Source of the DNA: an uncultured Pseudomonadota bacterium
GTDB taxonomy: Bacteria > Pseudomonadota > Gammaproteobacteria > Steroidobacterales > Steroidobacteraceae
Assembly: GCA_903884235.1 (NCBI GenBank)
Contig: CAISEB010000025.1
Coordinates: forward strand, 1 to 64,000
Direction: 5' to 3'
Length of the DNA: 64,000 nt
Positions 8,663 through 16,573 of the stretch are shown piece after piece. The position numbers were made by a program, and so were the translations under genes. Below the pieces are notes generated by a model that was not told the origin of the DNA, did not search any database, and saw only the letters and a program-made list of their open reading frames with translations. Position 1 is the stretch's first letter, and every line of letters begins with the position of its first letter.

Positions 8663-10282
8663 CTAGTGCCTCGCCAATGCAGCGCGTGCTTCCCGGAGCT
8701 CGGATCGTTCGGGCTGGTCCGAGTGAACACAAGCCTCCAGCAGCTCGCGAAAATACACTCGACTCAATTCGCCGCGCCCGGCGAGTCGCGCAGCGCGCGC
8801 GGCTTCGTACAATGGCCAGAAGCGCCGGGGTTCCCTCTTCAGTGTCGCTTCGAACTGCGCCAACGCCTGTTTCGGCTTATGCATGTCCAGTAGCATCTCG
8901 CCGAGCAACTCCCGCGAGGGAGCAAGTGGACCCGGCGTTACCACGCTCTTCTCCGTCCCGTCTTCCATGTCCGCAGCCATTTCCATCTGCCGCAAGGCTT
9001 CCTCGGCTTTGCCTGCGGCCAGTGCTGCAAATGCCGACACCGCGGTGGCCTGGATCTCGACCTGCCGCGCCCAATAGTGCTCGTCGGCCTTCAAAAGGCG
9101 CTCCTGGATCTGCCTCAATGCCGTGGCTGCCTCGTTCGCCGCCTCGCCGTGCTTCAATTGCCCCGCACCCAAGCCGCGGGCGAACCAGGTGATCGCGTCC
9201 GCATACGCAAACGGGCTCTCCGAGAGAGGCAGGCCTTCGGCTTGCTTCCAGTCGCGCCGTTCGAGCGTGTATCGAGCCGGGATGGCGGCGAGCGCAAAAT
9301 AGCCGGCGGCGGGTGGACCGGCGCCGACCAGCAACGCTTTCGGGTCGAAGCGCGAGGCCATATCCGGTAGCGCAGCCACGATCCGCCCTGCCGCTACATC
9401 CTGCCCTGTTTGCAGGTAGGCGTATGTCTCGTAGTCGCTTGCATGCAACTCTTCTGCAGTCTGCCCCTGCCGTCGCGCGGCTGAGGCAGCCGCCATGTTG
9501 CTGTCGATGGATTCCTGCCAGTATCCGAGCCGCGTAAACGTGTGTGATGGCATATGCAGCGCGTGAGGCGCGTCCGGGGCGATCTTCGCGTAACGTCGTG
9601 CCGCAGCCAGAGCGTGGTCCGCTAGAGCGGGGACATCGTAGGCGTGGATGATGTAGTGAGCCAGACCAGGATGCGTCGGCTCCTGCGAAAACATGCCCTC
9701 CAGAATTGCTCCTGCGATTAATTGCTCGGCGTAGGTCTTGTCGTCAGGATCGGCAGCCGCCGCGAGCGCTAGCGCGTAGAAGATTCGTGCTTCGTGGTCC
9801 GCCGGGTATTTCTCGGAAACGATTTCCATGGCGTCGCGGTACGCAAGCAAGCGTTTCGTCTGTGACGTGCTTTCATGATCGGCGTACAGCTTTTCAACCG
9901 CCGCCAGATAGGCGCGTTCGCGCTCCGTTTTTGCGCCCAGCTCCTGGCCCTGCTTCGCGCTCTCCAGCCCAGGTTGCAACTGGGTCAAGGGCTTCCGACC
10001 CGGTGCGAACGGATTGCCCCAGTCGCTTAGTGAGATTCCCCAATGAGCCATGGCGCACGTCGGGTCTTCCCGCAAGGCCGCGGTGAATCCTTCGATTGCC
10101 CTGCTGAACTGGAAGGAATGAAGCAGAGCCACCGCGCGATCGAAGTCAATCTGCGCCGACTCGTTGCATGATGTGGGGAAGTGCACATCGCCCAGCATCT
10201 CCCCGCCGCCATGCTGGTGCTCTTGCGTCACACCGCGCACCGGAAATACCAGCAGGAGCGCTGCCACGGTGAGGGCTCTCAT
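8663..10282 (-). CDS. Secreted tetratricopeptide-repeat protein
   Basis: A 539-residue protein with an N-terminal signal peptide (MRALTVAALLLVF...). After a HQHGGG linker comes a repeat solenoid: helical pairs such as FDRAVALLHSFQFSRAIEGFTAAL with the following CAMAHWGISLS are TPR/Sel1-like. The central part (residues about 180-260) contains the HPGLAHYIIHAYD segment found in a large family of secreted TPR proteins of unknown role. The C-terminal repeats include ALRQMEMAADMEDG and LAQFEATLKREPRR. It is probably a periplasmic protein-protein interaction scaffold. ATG 10282 removes six residues of a longer frame and starts at the signal peptide. The gene is in the accessory region with no operon partner. 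Confidence 0.75.
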   Translation of the reverse strand: MRALTVAALLLVFPVRGVTQEHQHGGGEMLGDVHFPTSCNESAQIDFDRAVALLHSFQFSRAIEGFTAALREDPTCAMAHWGISLSDWGNPFAPGRKPLTQLQPGLESAKQGQELGAKTERERAYLAAVEKLYADHESTSQTKRLLAYRDAMEIVSEKYPADHEARIFYALALAAAADPDDKTYAEQLIAGAILEGMFSQEPTHPGLAHYIIHAYDVPALADHALAAARRYAKIAPDAPHALHMPSHTFTRLGYWQESIDSNMAAASAARRQGQTAEELHASDYETYAYLQTGQDVAAGRIVAALPDMASRFDPKALLVGAGPPAAGYFALAAIPARYTLERRDWKQAEGLPLSESPFAYADAITWFARGLGAGQLKHGEAANEAATALRQIQERLLKADEHYWARQVEIQATAVSAFAALAAGKAEEALRQMEMAADMEDGTEKSVVTPGPLAPSRELLGEMLLDMHKPKQALAQFEATLKREPRRFWPLYEAARAARLAGRGELSRVYFRELLEACVHSDQPERSELREARAALARH

Positions 10283-10775
10283 GTCCTTTGCCGCCTGCAT
10301 ATCTGATTGCCACGGGGAGACACAACCAATTCACATCATAGCCAGTGGACCAAGTGCACGGCGAAAGACTGCCTTCTGGTGACCCCTGCGGAGGTCCAGC
10401 CAACCGGCACTGGCGGACAGGGCAAGGAACCACGGGTGACCCAGGCACAAGCGGACTGGTTTGGATGGCAACCGGCACCACAAGGGTGAGTTTGGCCACT
10501 TTGGCATCGGCAGCGGCGCCGCCCTTCAGCGGCCTCTTCGGGACAACTCGGCCATCGCAATTACGGGCCAACGGCGTCAAAGCTGACGATGGCTGGCGTT
10601 GGTGGCCGTAGGCTGCCATCTCGCACCGCAGTGCGTTGCTAAAAAAGCGTACGAATTGGGTCCAATGGAACCGTAGCGCGCCCTTGGTCGCAACGACCGC
10701 TGTTGACCCGAACCGGGCTGTCCCCAGTGTCCGGATCCGGGTCGCCCGGATTGATCGCGTCTGATCGCAACAATT
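10283..10775. other. Intergenic region without recognisable gene
   Basis: About 490 bases between two minus-strand genes. Reading frames on both strands have shadow-like composition and no credible ribosome sites. I see no tRNA, terminator or repeat in it. Confidence 0.4.
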
Positions 10776-11666
10776 CTAATCCGTCGACTCAGAATGAAGA
10801 GCATCCAAAGAAACGTAGAGACGATGAAGACGCCTGTCGTCGGTGACGGCCTGCTGGAAACCTTGCTCGAGTCGATCAATCTGCGCGGGCGACAATCGGG
10901 AAAGGTCAGGGTTTCCGCTGAGTTTCGATTGAATGTCATCCATCGGAAACCCGGGTTTGAGCCTGGCAAAATCGTCGCTCGCGTCCGCGGTTTCAACCTC
11001 GCGCTGGAGACGGTCGTCATCAGCTTGATTCGGATTCGGCTGCTCTGTATTCAATACCGAGGTGGCTTTCTGCAAGTCGACATAGACTGCGGCTGCCGCC
11101 TCGTTAATGCCCTGCTGCGCGTCGTAAATCACCCCGTAGCGCTTCATCACATTGGAAGGAATGTAAGCGGCAGCGCCCGACTCATGTACAACTTTCCACG
11201 CTGAAGAGCGAAAGTCATTGTAAGTGCGTATGAAAACGAGGTGATCGTCCGGCCTGAGACTCCCCGCGCGCAAACGATGCAGGACGGCGAGTGCCTTACG
11301 GTGATTGAGCTCCATACGATCGCCTTCGGCCATGTCAGCTTTGAGCACTTTGCGGTGCTGGTCGAGCTCTTGACGGAGTAGCTCGAGCGCCTGCTGCGCC
11401 TAATGCCGGTGATGAAGCCATTCAACCGTTGATTCGAGGCCCAGTGCCATTAGCAATCCGATAGTGATCGCGGCAATGTGGATGAGAAAATCCTTCCACG
11501 TATGGACAGTCTGATGGGGAGCGTGAACATCGAGCATAGGCGCTGAGATCTCCGGGGTTGAACCTACTCCTGAATCTGGGGAACCCGCATCCTGAGAGGG
11601 ATCGGCGGATAGCTGCGGTATTTCGGGTTTGGTGTTTTCTGACACGCAGTAGTTTCTTCGTTCCAA
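10776..11666 (-). pseudogene. Membrane-anchored coiled-coil protein gene interrupted by one in-frame amber codon
   Basis: Two reading frames (88 codons at 11666-11400 and 190 codons ending at 10776) lie in the same frame, separated only by a TAG at 11402-11400. No other stop lies between them, so CAG (Gln) in place of TAG would give one continuous 296-residue protein. The N-terminal part is acidic and Pro-rich and ends in one membrane helix (residues about 66-84), then WLHHRH before the stop. The sequence continues AQQALELLRQELDQHRK into a soluble helical domain with a short acidic C-terminus. Proteins with a single TM helix followed by HHRHQ and a coiled coil occur in proteobacteria without known function. 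The likely event is a single C-to-T change. A GTG at 11645 is an alternative first start. Confidence 0.72.
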
Positions 11667-11834
11667 ACCGCTAGATTACCCCGCGAGGCGACTGTCAGCT
11701 AAGTGACAGCCAGTTCCGGCGCTCCAACTACCGGTCTTGGCCGGTTGCAACCGATCGCTCGTGCCGAAATCGACTGTTCACCCGCCGGTGCCCAGAGATC
11801 AGCCTGAATGGTGACGATTCGGTTGCCGAATGCC

Positions 11835-12107
11835 TCAGGCCGCCAGCTTCAATTTTGGATTAAGGCCGGCCTTAGCGGCGAGGCGGACGAGGAGATCGAG
11901 GCTAAATGAGCTGATCTTGCCGCGCTTCAGATCCGACACCCGCGCCTGAGTCACCCCGAGGATCTTGGCCGCCCGGATTTGCGTCAAGCCTGACTCGGCC
12001 AACCAGGCTCCGAGGCCCTCGAGCAGGAGTGAGCGCATTTCCATCTCGGCGGCCTGGTCCTCCGGATAGAGATCGTGCCACACGCTACGGGCTTTCTTCT
12101 TAGCCAT
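11835..12107 (-). CDS. HigA-type helix-turn-helix antitoxin
   Basis: A 90-residue DNA-binding protein. A basic N-terminus (MAKKKARS) is followed by a Cro/C1-type helix-turn-helix at about residues 38-75 (LTQIRAAKILGVTQARVSDLKRG), typical of XRE antitoxins partnered with RelE/Gp49-like toxins. It overlaps the last 8 nt of the toxin gene, giving toxin-first order as in higBA. By family it neutralises the toxin and represses the operon; a palindrome upstream of the toxin gene is the obvious binding site. ATG 12107 is chosen because the sequence upstream is translated only as shadow of the toxin. Confidence 0.85.
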   Translation of the reverse strand: MAKKKARSVWHDLYPEDQAAEMEMRSLLLEGLGAWLAESGLTQIRAAKILGVTQARVSDLKRGKISSFSLDLLVRLAAKAGLNPKLKLAA

Positions 12108-12432
12108 GGGGAGCTTTCCTCGGGAGCCCGTTAAGGCGTTGTCGTGCAAGTTCGATATCTCGCCGCGCCGTCTTCTGACTGGTCTTTCGAAAGCAGTGCA
12201 ACACATAGACAGCCTCGGGGCGCGTCGCGAGGTAGATCGTCCGAAACGCGCCGGATGCGTCCCTCACGCGGATTTCTCTGACCCCGGGTCCAACCGATGG
12301 CATTGGTTTCCAATCATCCGGTTCGAGGCCGCATTGGACTCGAAAGAGCTGGTGGCCAAGGTCATCGATTGCGGCCGCCGGGAGCGCCTTCAGGTCCGAC
12401 TTAGAGCTTCCAACCCAGACGACGGACTTCAT
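12100..12432 (-). CDS. RelE/HigB-superfamily toxin (phage Gp49-like)
   Basis: A 110-residue basic protein starting at ATG 12432 (MKSVVWVGSSKSDLKALP). It shows the Gp49-like toxin pattern: an early helix with KALPAAAIDDLGHQL, the central VREIRVRDASGAFRTIYLA strands, and the C-terminal VLHCFRKTSQKTARRDIELA helix carrying basic residues that in RelE-type toxins contact ribosome-bound mRNA. It would cleave mRNA during translation and slow growth when unpaired. It overlaps the antitoxin by 8 nt. Such modules commonly stabilise accessory regions, which fits the location. Confidence 0.85.
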   Translation of the reverse strand: MKSVVWVGSSKSDLKALPAAAIDDLGHQLFRVQCGLEPDDWKPMPSVGPGVREIRVRDASGAFRTIYLATRPEAVYVLHCFRKTSQKTARRDIELARQRLNGLPRKAPHG

Positions 12433-12456
12433 GACGGGAGGGTAGTGCATCGTCGT

Positions 12457-12482
12457 TGTGTATGCAAGATCTCGCATACACA
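12457..12482 (-). promoter_or_regulatory. Palindromic operator of the toxin-antitoxin operon
   Basis: Arms TGTGTATGC (12457-12465) and GCATACACA (12474-12482) flank a central AGATCT. The result is a 26-bp palindrome with a single mismatched pair, 25 bases upstream of the toxin start. A TTGATA lies just beyond it at 12497-12492 on the minus strand. Position and symmetry fit the HTH antitoxin dimer. Confidence 0.7.
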
Positions 12483-13001
12483 GAATCTAATTATCAAGTC
12501 TCTATTAAGGATGGATGGAGTGGTATCCGCTGGTGCGATAATCGCCTCGCCGCTTGCCCTGCGTAATCGCACGCCGACTCGAGGGATTCGAACAGCACAC
12601 GCACTCGTTGCGCCACAAGCTGGCCTAAGGGGATGAGGGCGCTGATCGGCATCGGCGTCGGTTGCGACGCTTGCAACACGAGTATCCGATCCCCTCGATC
12701 GATGACCGGTATCCGGGAGCTCGATCAGCGCGGCGTACCTCCGCTTTGGGCCGACACCCGCCATTGGTAAACCACCGACGGAGCGGCAGTCTTGGCTGCC
12801 GTTGGCGAGGGGCGGCTAGACGAATGGAGCGGGCGATGGGAATCGAACCCAAGCGAACCTGCCCGGAAATCACGTGCCATCAGCAGCTTGTTCGGATAGC
12901 GCTTGTCGGCGTGTGAATGGCGTGTGCAAGGGCGCCGTCGACCGCACACCGCGCGGTCGCATCTAGATCGATAATGCTGAAATTAGCCAGTTTACTGACA
13001 T
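12483..13001. other. Gene-free junction of the accessory region
   Basis: About 520 bases with no credible gene. It contains the leftmost copy of the tRNA-Gly 3' end (12824-12851). GC content falls sharply toward 12,970-13,030. A weak T-arm-like run at 12,575 was considered and not accepted as a tRNA remnant. Confidence 0.4.
12824..12851 (+). repeat. Direct repeat: copy of tRNA-Gly 3' end (attachment-site-like)
   Basis: 28 bases identical to 16269-16296, which is the encoded CCA, acceptor 3' strand and T-arm of tRNA-Gly(CCC). Same orientation as the intact tRNA, with no tRNA body following. This is the pattern left when an element integrates into a tRNA 3' end, making this the distal end of the inserted DNA. 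Confidence 0.75.
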
Positions 13002-13029
13002 TTGATAACTTACCAAATATGCGTATAAT
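13002..13029 (+). promoter_or_regulatory. Sigma-70-like promoter of the ATPase gene, probably leaderless
   Basis: TTGATA (13002-13007) and a perfect TATAAT (13024-13029) are separated by 16 nt in a strikingly AT-rich stretch. The ATG lies at 13036, six bases after the -10 box, where transcription would be expected to begin. There is no room for a Shine-Dalgarno, so the mRNA is probably leaderless. Confidence 0.65.
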
Positions 13030-13035
13030 CTTCCC

Positions 13036-14223
13036 ATGGACGCGGTACGAAACCCCTTTGCTCCTGGCGCCGGCACACCACCTCCGGAACTCGCGGGCAG
13101 AGATGAACTCCGGGCTACACTTCGGACAGCTCTCGAGCGGGCCCGCATCGGGCGCCCGGCCAAGAGCGCCATGCTCGTCGGTCTGCGCGGAGTCGGAAAG
13201 ACCGTACTCCTCGACCGGGTCCGCGAAGACGCCGAGGCGGTCGGCATCCACACTGTTCGCATTGAAGCGCCGGAAGGTCGCTCGCTTCCCGCCCTGCTTG
13301 CGCCCCAGCTTCGGCAAGCACTGCTGCGACTGAGCCAGATAGAAAAGGCGAAAGACTTCGCCGTGCGTGGACTGCGTGCCCTCGCCGGATTCGCCAGGAA
13401 GCTGAAGGTGACTTATGCCGACATCGAGGTCGGTATTGATTATGAGCCGGAGCCAGGACTCGCCGACAACGGTGATCTGGAACACGACCTGCAGGCGCTG
13501 TTTGAACAGGTGGGCCTGGCGGCCAAAGCAGCGGGAACGGCGTTGGCAATATTCATCGACGAGCTGCAATACGTCGAAGAACCTCAGCTGGCGGTCCTGA
13601 TTACGGCCATGCATCGAACGGAGCAACGAAGATTACCGGTCGTGCTTGTCGGCGCTGGACTTCCGCAACTGCGCGGACAGATGGGAAATGCCAAATCCTA
13701 TGCGGAAAGGTTGTTCGACTTTCCGACAATCGGAGCCCTGCCGCCCGATGCCGCGCGCGAGGCAATCGAGAAGCCCCTATGGAGCGAGAACGTCGAGATA
13801 ACGCCTGACGCCATGAATCTCATCCTTGAGGTGACGCAAGGCTACGCGTACTTCCTCCAGGAGTGGGGCAGCCATACGTGGCTCGTCGCCACTGGGTCGC
13901 CAATCTTGGCGAATGCGGTCAGGCAGGCCTCCGTCACCGCGGTGGCCGCGCTCGATGAGAGCTTTTTCAGGGTGCGATTTGACCGGCTTACGCCAAAGGG
14001 GAAGAAGTACCTTCGCGCCATGGCTGAGCTGGGACCCGGACCACACCGCTCTGGCGATATCGCGGACACGTTCGGCGCCGGTGTCTCGTCGCTGGCACCA
14101 ACACGCAGCTCGCTTATCGGGAAGGGGATGGTGTGGAGCCCGAATCACGGTGACACGGCATTTACAGTTCCGCTATTTGACGAATTCATGAAGCGGATCA
14201 TGCCGGGCGCCGATTGGCGGTAA
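13036..14223 (+). CDS. AAA-type ATPase of unknown role (ORC/AAA_16-like)
   Basis: A 395-residue protein. Walker A is GLRGVGKT at residues about 49-56. Walker B is AIFIDELQY near 175-183, with an acidic pair and a following Gln. A sensor-like region VVLVGAGLPQL lies near 206. A C-terminal domain contains FRVRFDRLTPKGKKYL and winged-helix-like segments ending HGDTAFTVPLFDEFM. The N-terminus (NPFAPGAGTPPPELAGRDEL) is typical of a widespread bacterial family of stand-alone ATPases. These are presumed to use ATP for nucleic-acid or protein remodelling, but no member is well characterised to my knowledge. The gene lies alone between two tRNA-Gly 3'-end copies and has its own strong promoter, which suggests horizontal arrival. 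Confidence 0.85.
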   Translation: MDAVRNPFAPGAGTPPPELAGRDELRATLRTALERARIGRPAKSAMLVGLRGVGKTVLLDRVREDAEAVGIHTVRIEAPEGRSLPALLAPQLRQALLRLSQIEKAKDFAVRGLRALAGFARKLKVTYADIEVGIDYEPEPGLADNGDLEHDLQALFEQVGLAAKAAGTALAIFIDELQYVEEPQLAVLITAMHRTEQRRLPVVLVGAGLPQLRGQMGNAKSYAERLFDFPTIGALPPDAAREAIEKPLWSENVEITPDAMNLILEVTQGYAYFLQEWGSHTWLVATGSPILANAVRQASVTAVAALDESFFRVRFDRLTPKGKKYLRAMAELGPGPHRSGDIADTFGAGVSSLAPTRSSLIGKGMVWSPNHGDTAFTVPLFDEFMKRIMPGADWR

Positions 14224-14413
14224 CCGCGCGACGCTATCGCCGTGACTGCGTGCGACTCCTTATGATACGCGGCACAACTTGACCAGGATTCAGCGAACTC
14301 GAGCGGCGTCTGACGATAAGGCTGGAGTCTCGCGAAGTGCGGGACCTTGCTCGAAAACACGGCGCTCACTTCGCAGAAATTCACCCGACCTGATCGGCAG
14401 CACCGCAGCGGAC

Positions 14414-14440
14414 TGGAGCGGGTGATGGGAATCGAGCCCA
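14414..14440 (+). repeat. Direct repeat: diverged copy of tRNA-Gly 3' end
   Basis: 27 bases matching 16270-16296 at 25 positions (differences at the tenth and twenty-fourth bases), same orientation. It includes the CCA complement, acceptor strand and T-loop. No tRNA body follows. It separates the ATPase segment from the hydrolase segment and looks like an older attachment-site half. Confidence 0.65.
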
Positions 14441-14608
14441 TACGATCTAGCTTTAATTCGCTGAACTAGAAAGCGCTTCGACGCCACGTGCGTTCCACGT
14501 GCGAATTTAGGCGCCACCTGGAGAAATCCGAGGCTACACAAGACAACGCGCCGCATCCGCGGACCGCGGGCGGGCCAACTTTCTATCCGATCCGGTAGCG
14601 CCGCCACA

Positions 14609-14648
14609 GTCGCCGATCGGTCGCCGATCGGTCGCCGATCGGTCGCCG
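14609..14648 (+). repeat. Tandem repeat, 3.6 copies of an 11-mer
   Basis: Units of GTCGCCGATCG start at 14609, 14620 and 14631, followed by a partial unit to 14648. Copies are identical. Each contains CGATCG, so each unit is partly self-complementary. The tract is in non-coding DNA and is probably a slippage-prone microsatellite. Confidence 0.85.
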
Positions 14649-14948
14649 CTTTCATACGCTCAATCAATCGTCATCTACGAGCCTCTTACATTTCGATGCG
14701 GCGCGCCAACCTGCGGATGTCGGACAGTTTTAGGCATCGCAGCAATTGAATCGTGTGCCGTGATTCCGCCACTCGGAGCTCCCGTATTCAACTGACTTCG
14801 GATTTGGTATACCGGCCACTGACGATATAGCCCATCACTCGACTTCGTCTTCGGCTGCGCGAATTGATTTTGAAAGACATTTCTGCCTGGCAAGAGTCGC
14901 TCGTACTCAACGGCAAGCTAGTAACACTTGGTTTTGCGGAGAACAGCC

Positions 14949-15995
14949 ATGCTCACACTCCGCGCTACCGCGACCACCCTGTCGGCCGCCTTACTTCTAT
15001 CCGTCGGTGACGCTGTTTTGGCCCAGGCGCCACTGGAGCGCACCGCGGCGGAGGATCAGAGGATTCTGCCTTACGTTGAGCCAGGTCAGCTCGTCGATAT
15101 TGGCGGCCGGCATATCAACATGCAATGCACGGGCTCCGGTTCGCCTACAGTCGTTCTGATGGCCGGCCTATTCAGCTGGTCGCTGGTTTGGTACAAGACC
15201 CAGCCGGTTATCGCGCAAAGGATTCGCGTCTGCGCCTTCGACCGAGCTGCGTATGGGTTCAGTGAGCCAGCACCGCAGCCCCAGATCATCTCCGAAGTGG
15301 TCGAGGATCTGCACAAGGCGCTCCATGCCGGGTCCATACCAGGACCGTATGTGTTAGTGGGGCACTCGCTAGGCGGTCTAGAGGCGCGGGTCTACGCGCA
15401 GCGGTGGCCCGAGGATGTTGTGGGTATGGTCCTGGTCGACACCAGCCCGGCTGCAGAGGGGCTCGTCGACGAGAATCAGCCGGATTTCGATGACGCAGCA
15501 GGGCGAGAGCGCGACATAGCCTTTTACCTGCATTGCGCCTCTTTGGTGCGACACAAACCCTTCGAGGCGGACAGTCAGGAACTGACGGACTGCTCAGCTG
15601 TGTTACCGAAAGGCACACCCGCCGCCTTCAGAAGGGTTTGGCCTAAATTCTTCACTCCCGACTATTTCGAGGCCAAGGCCTCCCTTATCTGGGGGCTCTA
15701 CAACCACCGATACGACGGCGCTGACCACCGCCGCGCTGGTGCAATGCCCTTGGTCGTGCTGTCGATTGAGCACCCTTGGGCTTACGACAATGACACGCCC
15801 GTTGGCAAACGGTTAGACAGATCCTACGGCAAGATCTGGAACGGCATGCATGCAGACCTGGCGCGCCTCTCCTCGCGTGGCGTACACCGGGTCATCACGC
15901 AGTCAGGTCACTCGATTCAGTTGGATCAGCCTCAAGCGGTCATCGACGCTGTGGACGATGTGCTCAGCCAGCTTCGCGCAGGCGCGAAGCATTGA
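14949..15995 (+). CDS. Secreted alpha/beta hydrolase
   Basis: A 348-residue protein with signal peptide (MLTLRATATTLSAALLLS... cleaved near AQA). An alpha/beta-hydrolase domain follows: strand/oxyanion region VVLMAGLFSW, nucleophile elbow GHSLGG with Ser near residue 137, and a C-terminal SGHSIQLDQP that supplies the catalytic His. The acid is probably the Asp in the YDNDTP region or nearby. It should hydrolyse an ester, amide or epoxide-type bond outside the cytoplasm. The substrate is unknown. ATG 14949 is preferred, with GGAGA 8 nt upstream; TTG 14928 is an alternative. The gene is the only one between the middle tRNA remnant and the intact tRNA-Gly. Confidence 0.82.
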   Translation: MLTLRATATTLSAALLLSVGDAVLAQAPLERTAAEDQRILPYVEPGQLVDIGGRHINMQCTGSGSPTVVLMAGLFSWSLVWYKTQPVIAQRIRVCAFDRAAYGFSEPAPQPQIISEVVEDLHKALHAGSIPGPYVLVGHSLGGLEARVYAQRWPEDVVGMVLVDTSPAAEGLVDENQPDFDDAAGRERDIAFYLHCASLVRHKPFEADSQELTDCSAVLPKGTPAAFRRVWPKFFTPDYFEAKASLIWGLYNHRYDGADHRRAGAMPLVVLSIEHPWAYDNDTPVGKRLDRSYGKIWNGMHADLARLSSRGVHRVITQSGHSIQLDQPQAVIDAVDDVLSQLRAGAKH

Positions 15996-16268
15996 GACGA
16001 TGGCGCCGTGAAAACATGTGCCACCAGAAGCGGTCATTCGCCAGCGTCGGCAACGGGTCACCACCGGTCGTTGCTACCGAAGGCACGATTCAGGTCCGTT
16101 AGGACCAATTCGCACGCGATTTAGGCAACCGCTGCTGCGTGCGATGCTGGGTGCGATTGCCGGGGCAACGTGGGGCAACGCCTTCGCGCCAGGGTGCCGC
16201 GGATTTCCAGGAAATTCCCGCGCCAGCATGGACTTGAATCCGACTCGGTTGCCCGAGCTTGCCTGAGG

Positions 16269-16296
16269 ATGGAGCGGGCGATGGGAATCGAACCCA
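16269..16296 (+). repeat. Direct repeat: tRNA-Gly 3' end (functional copy)
   Basis: The 3' 27 bases of the intact tRNA plus one flanking base, identical to 12824-12851. This is the proximal end of the proposed inserted region 12825-16269. Confidence 0.75.
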
Positions 16297-16343
16297 CGTT
16301 AGTAGCTTGGGAAGCTACAGTTCTACCATTGAACTACGCCCGC
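16270..16343 (-). tRNA. tRNA-Gly (anticodon CCC)
   Basis: A 74-nt cloverleaf on the minus strand. The 7-bp acceptor stem GCGGGCG pairs perfectly with CGCCCGC, and the CCA end is encoded. The D-arm contains GGTAGAAC, the anticodon stem GTAGC/GCTAC is perfect with loop TTCCCAA, and the T-loop reads TTCGATTC. The anticodon CCC reads GGG. Its 3' end is copied at 12824 and 14414, marking it as an integration site. Confidence 0.95.
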
Positions 16344-16573
16344 CTAGGGTCGTGATTCTATTCGGGTTCAGCCCCCTCCGGCAACCTTGGAGGGTGAGTG
16401 GCCCAGTCGCACGGCGGGCCAGGGGAAATCGAGCGGAGAACCCGGTCGACGATCCACGCCGAACAGAAAGCGCGGCAACGCAGGAGAGCCGATCCGGCCG
16501 GAAGTCGGCGGTACTTCCCGCGCGCCTGGCGGAGCCAGGCCGGCCGGCAAATGCGGTCAACCGGGTGTCCGCC

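Larger units (their letters stand above)
14224..14948. other. Gene-free accessory DNA with tRNA remnant and tandem repeat
   Basis: 725 bases of markedly lower GC between the ATPase and the hydrolase. It contains the middle tRNA-Gly 3'-end copy (14414-14440) and an 11-bp tandem repeat (14609-14648). I found no convincing protein gene; all frames are short and lack ribosome sites. Confidence 0.5.

Noticed and set aside
12573-12600. T-arm-like run (GGGATTCGAAC) that might be another decayed tRNA 3' end
   Set aside because: The flanking bases do not pair as a T-stem or acceptor, and it does not match the tRNA-Gly copies. It is too short to call.
14609-14648. Tandem repeat considered as a CRISPR array
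   Set aside because: Units are directly adjacent, 11 bp long and lack spacers; no cas genes nearby.
12825-16269. Whole segment as a classical genomic island with integrase
   Set aside because: No integrase or recombinase frame was found; only the tRNA-end repeats support insertion, so it is reported as such and not as an identified mobile element.
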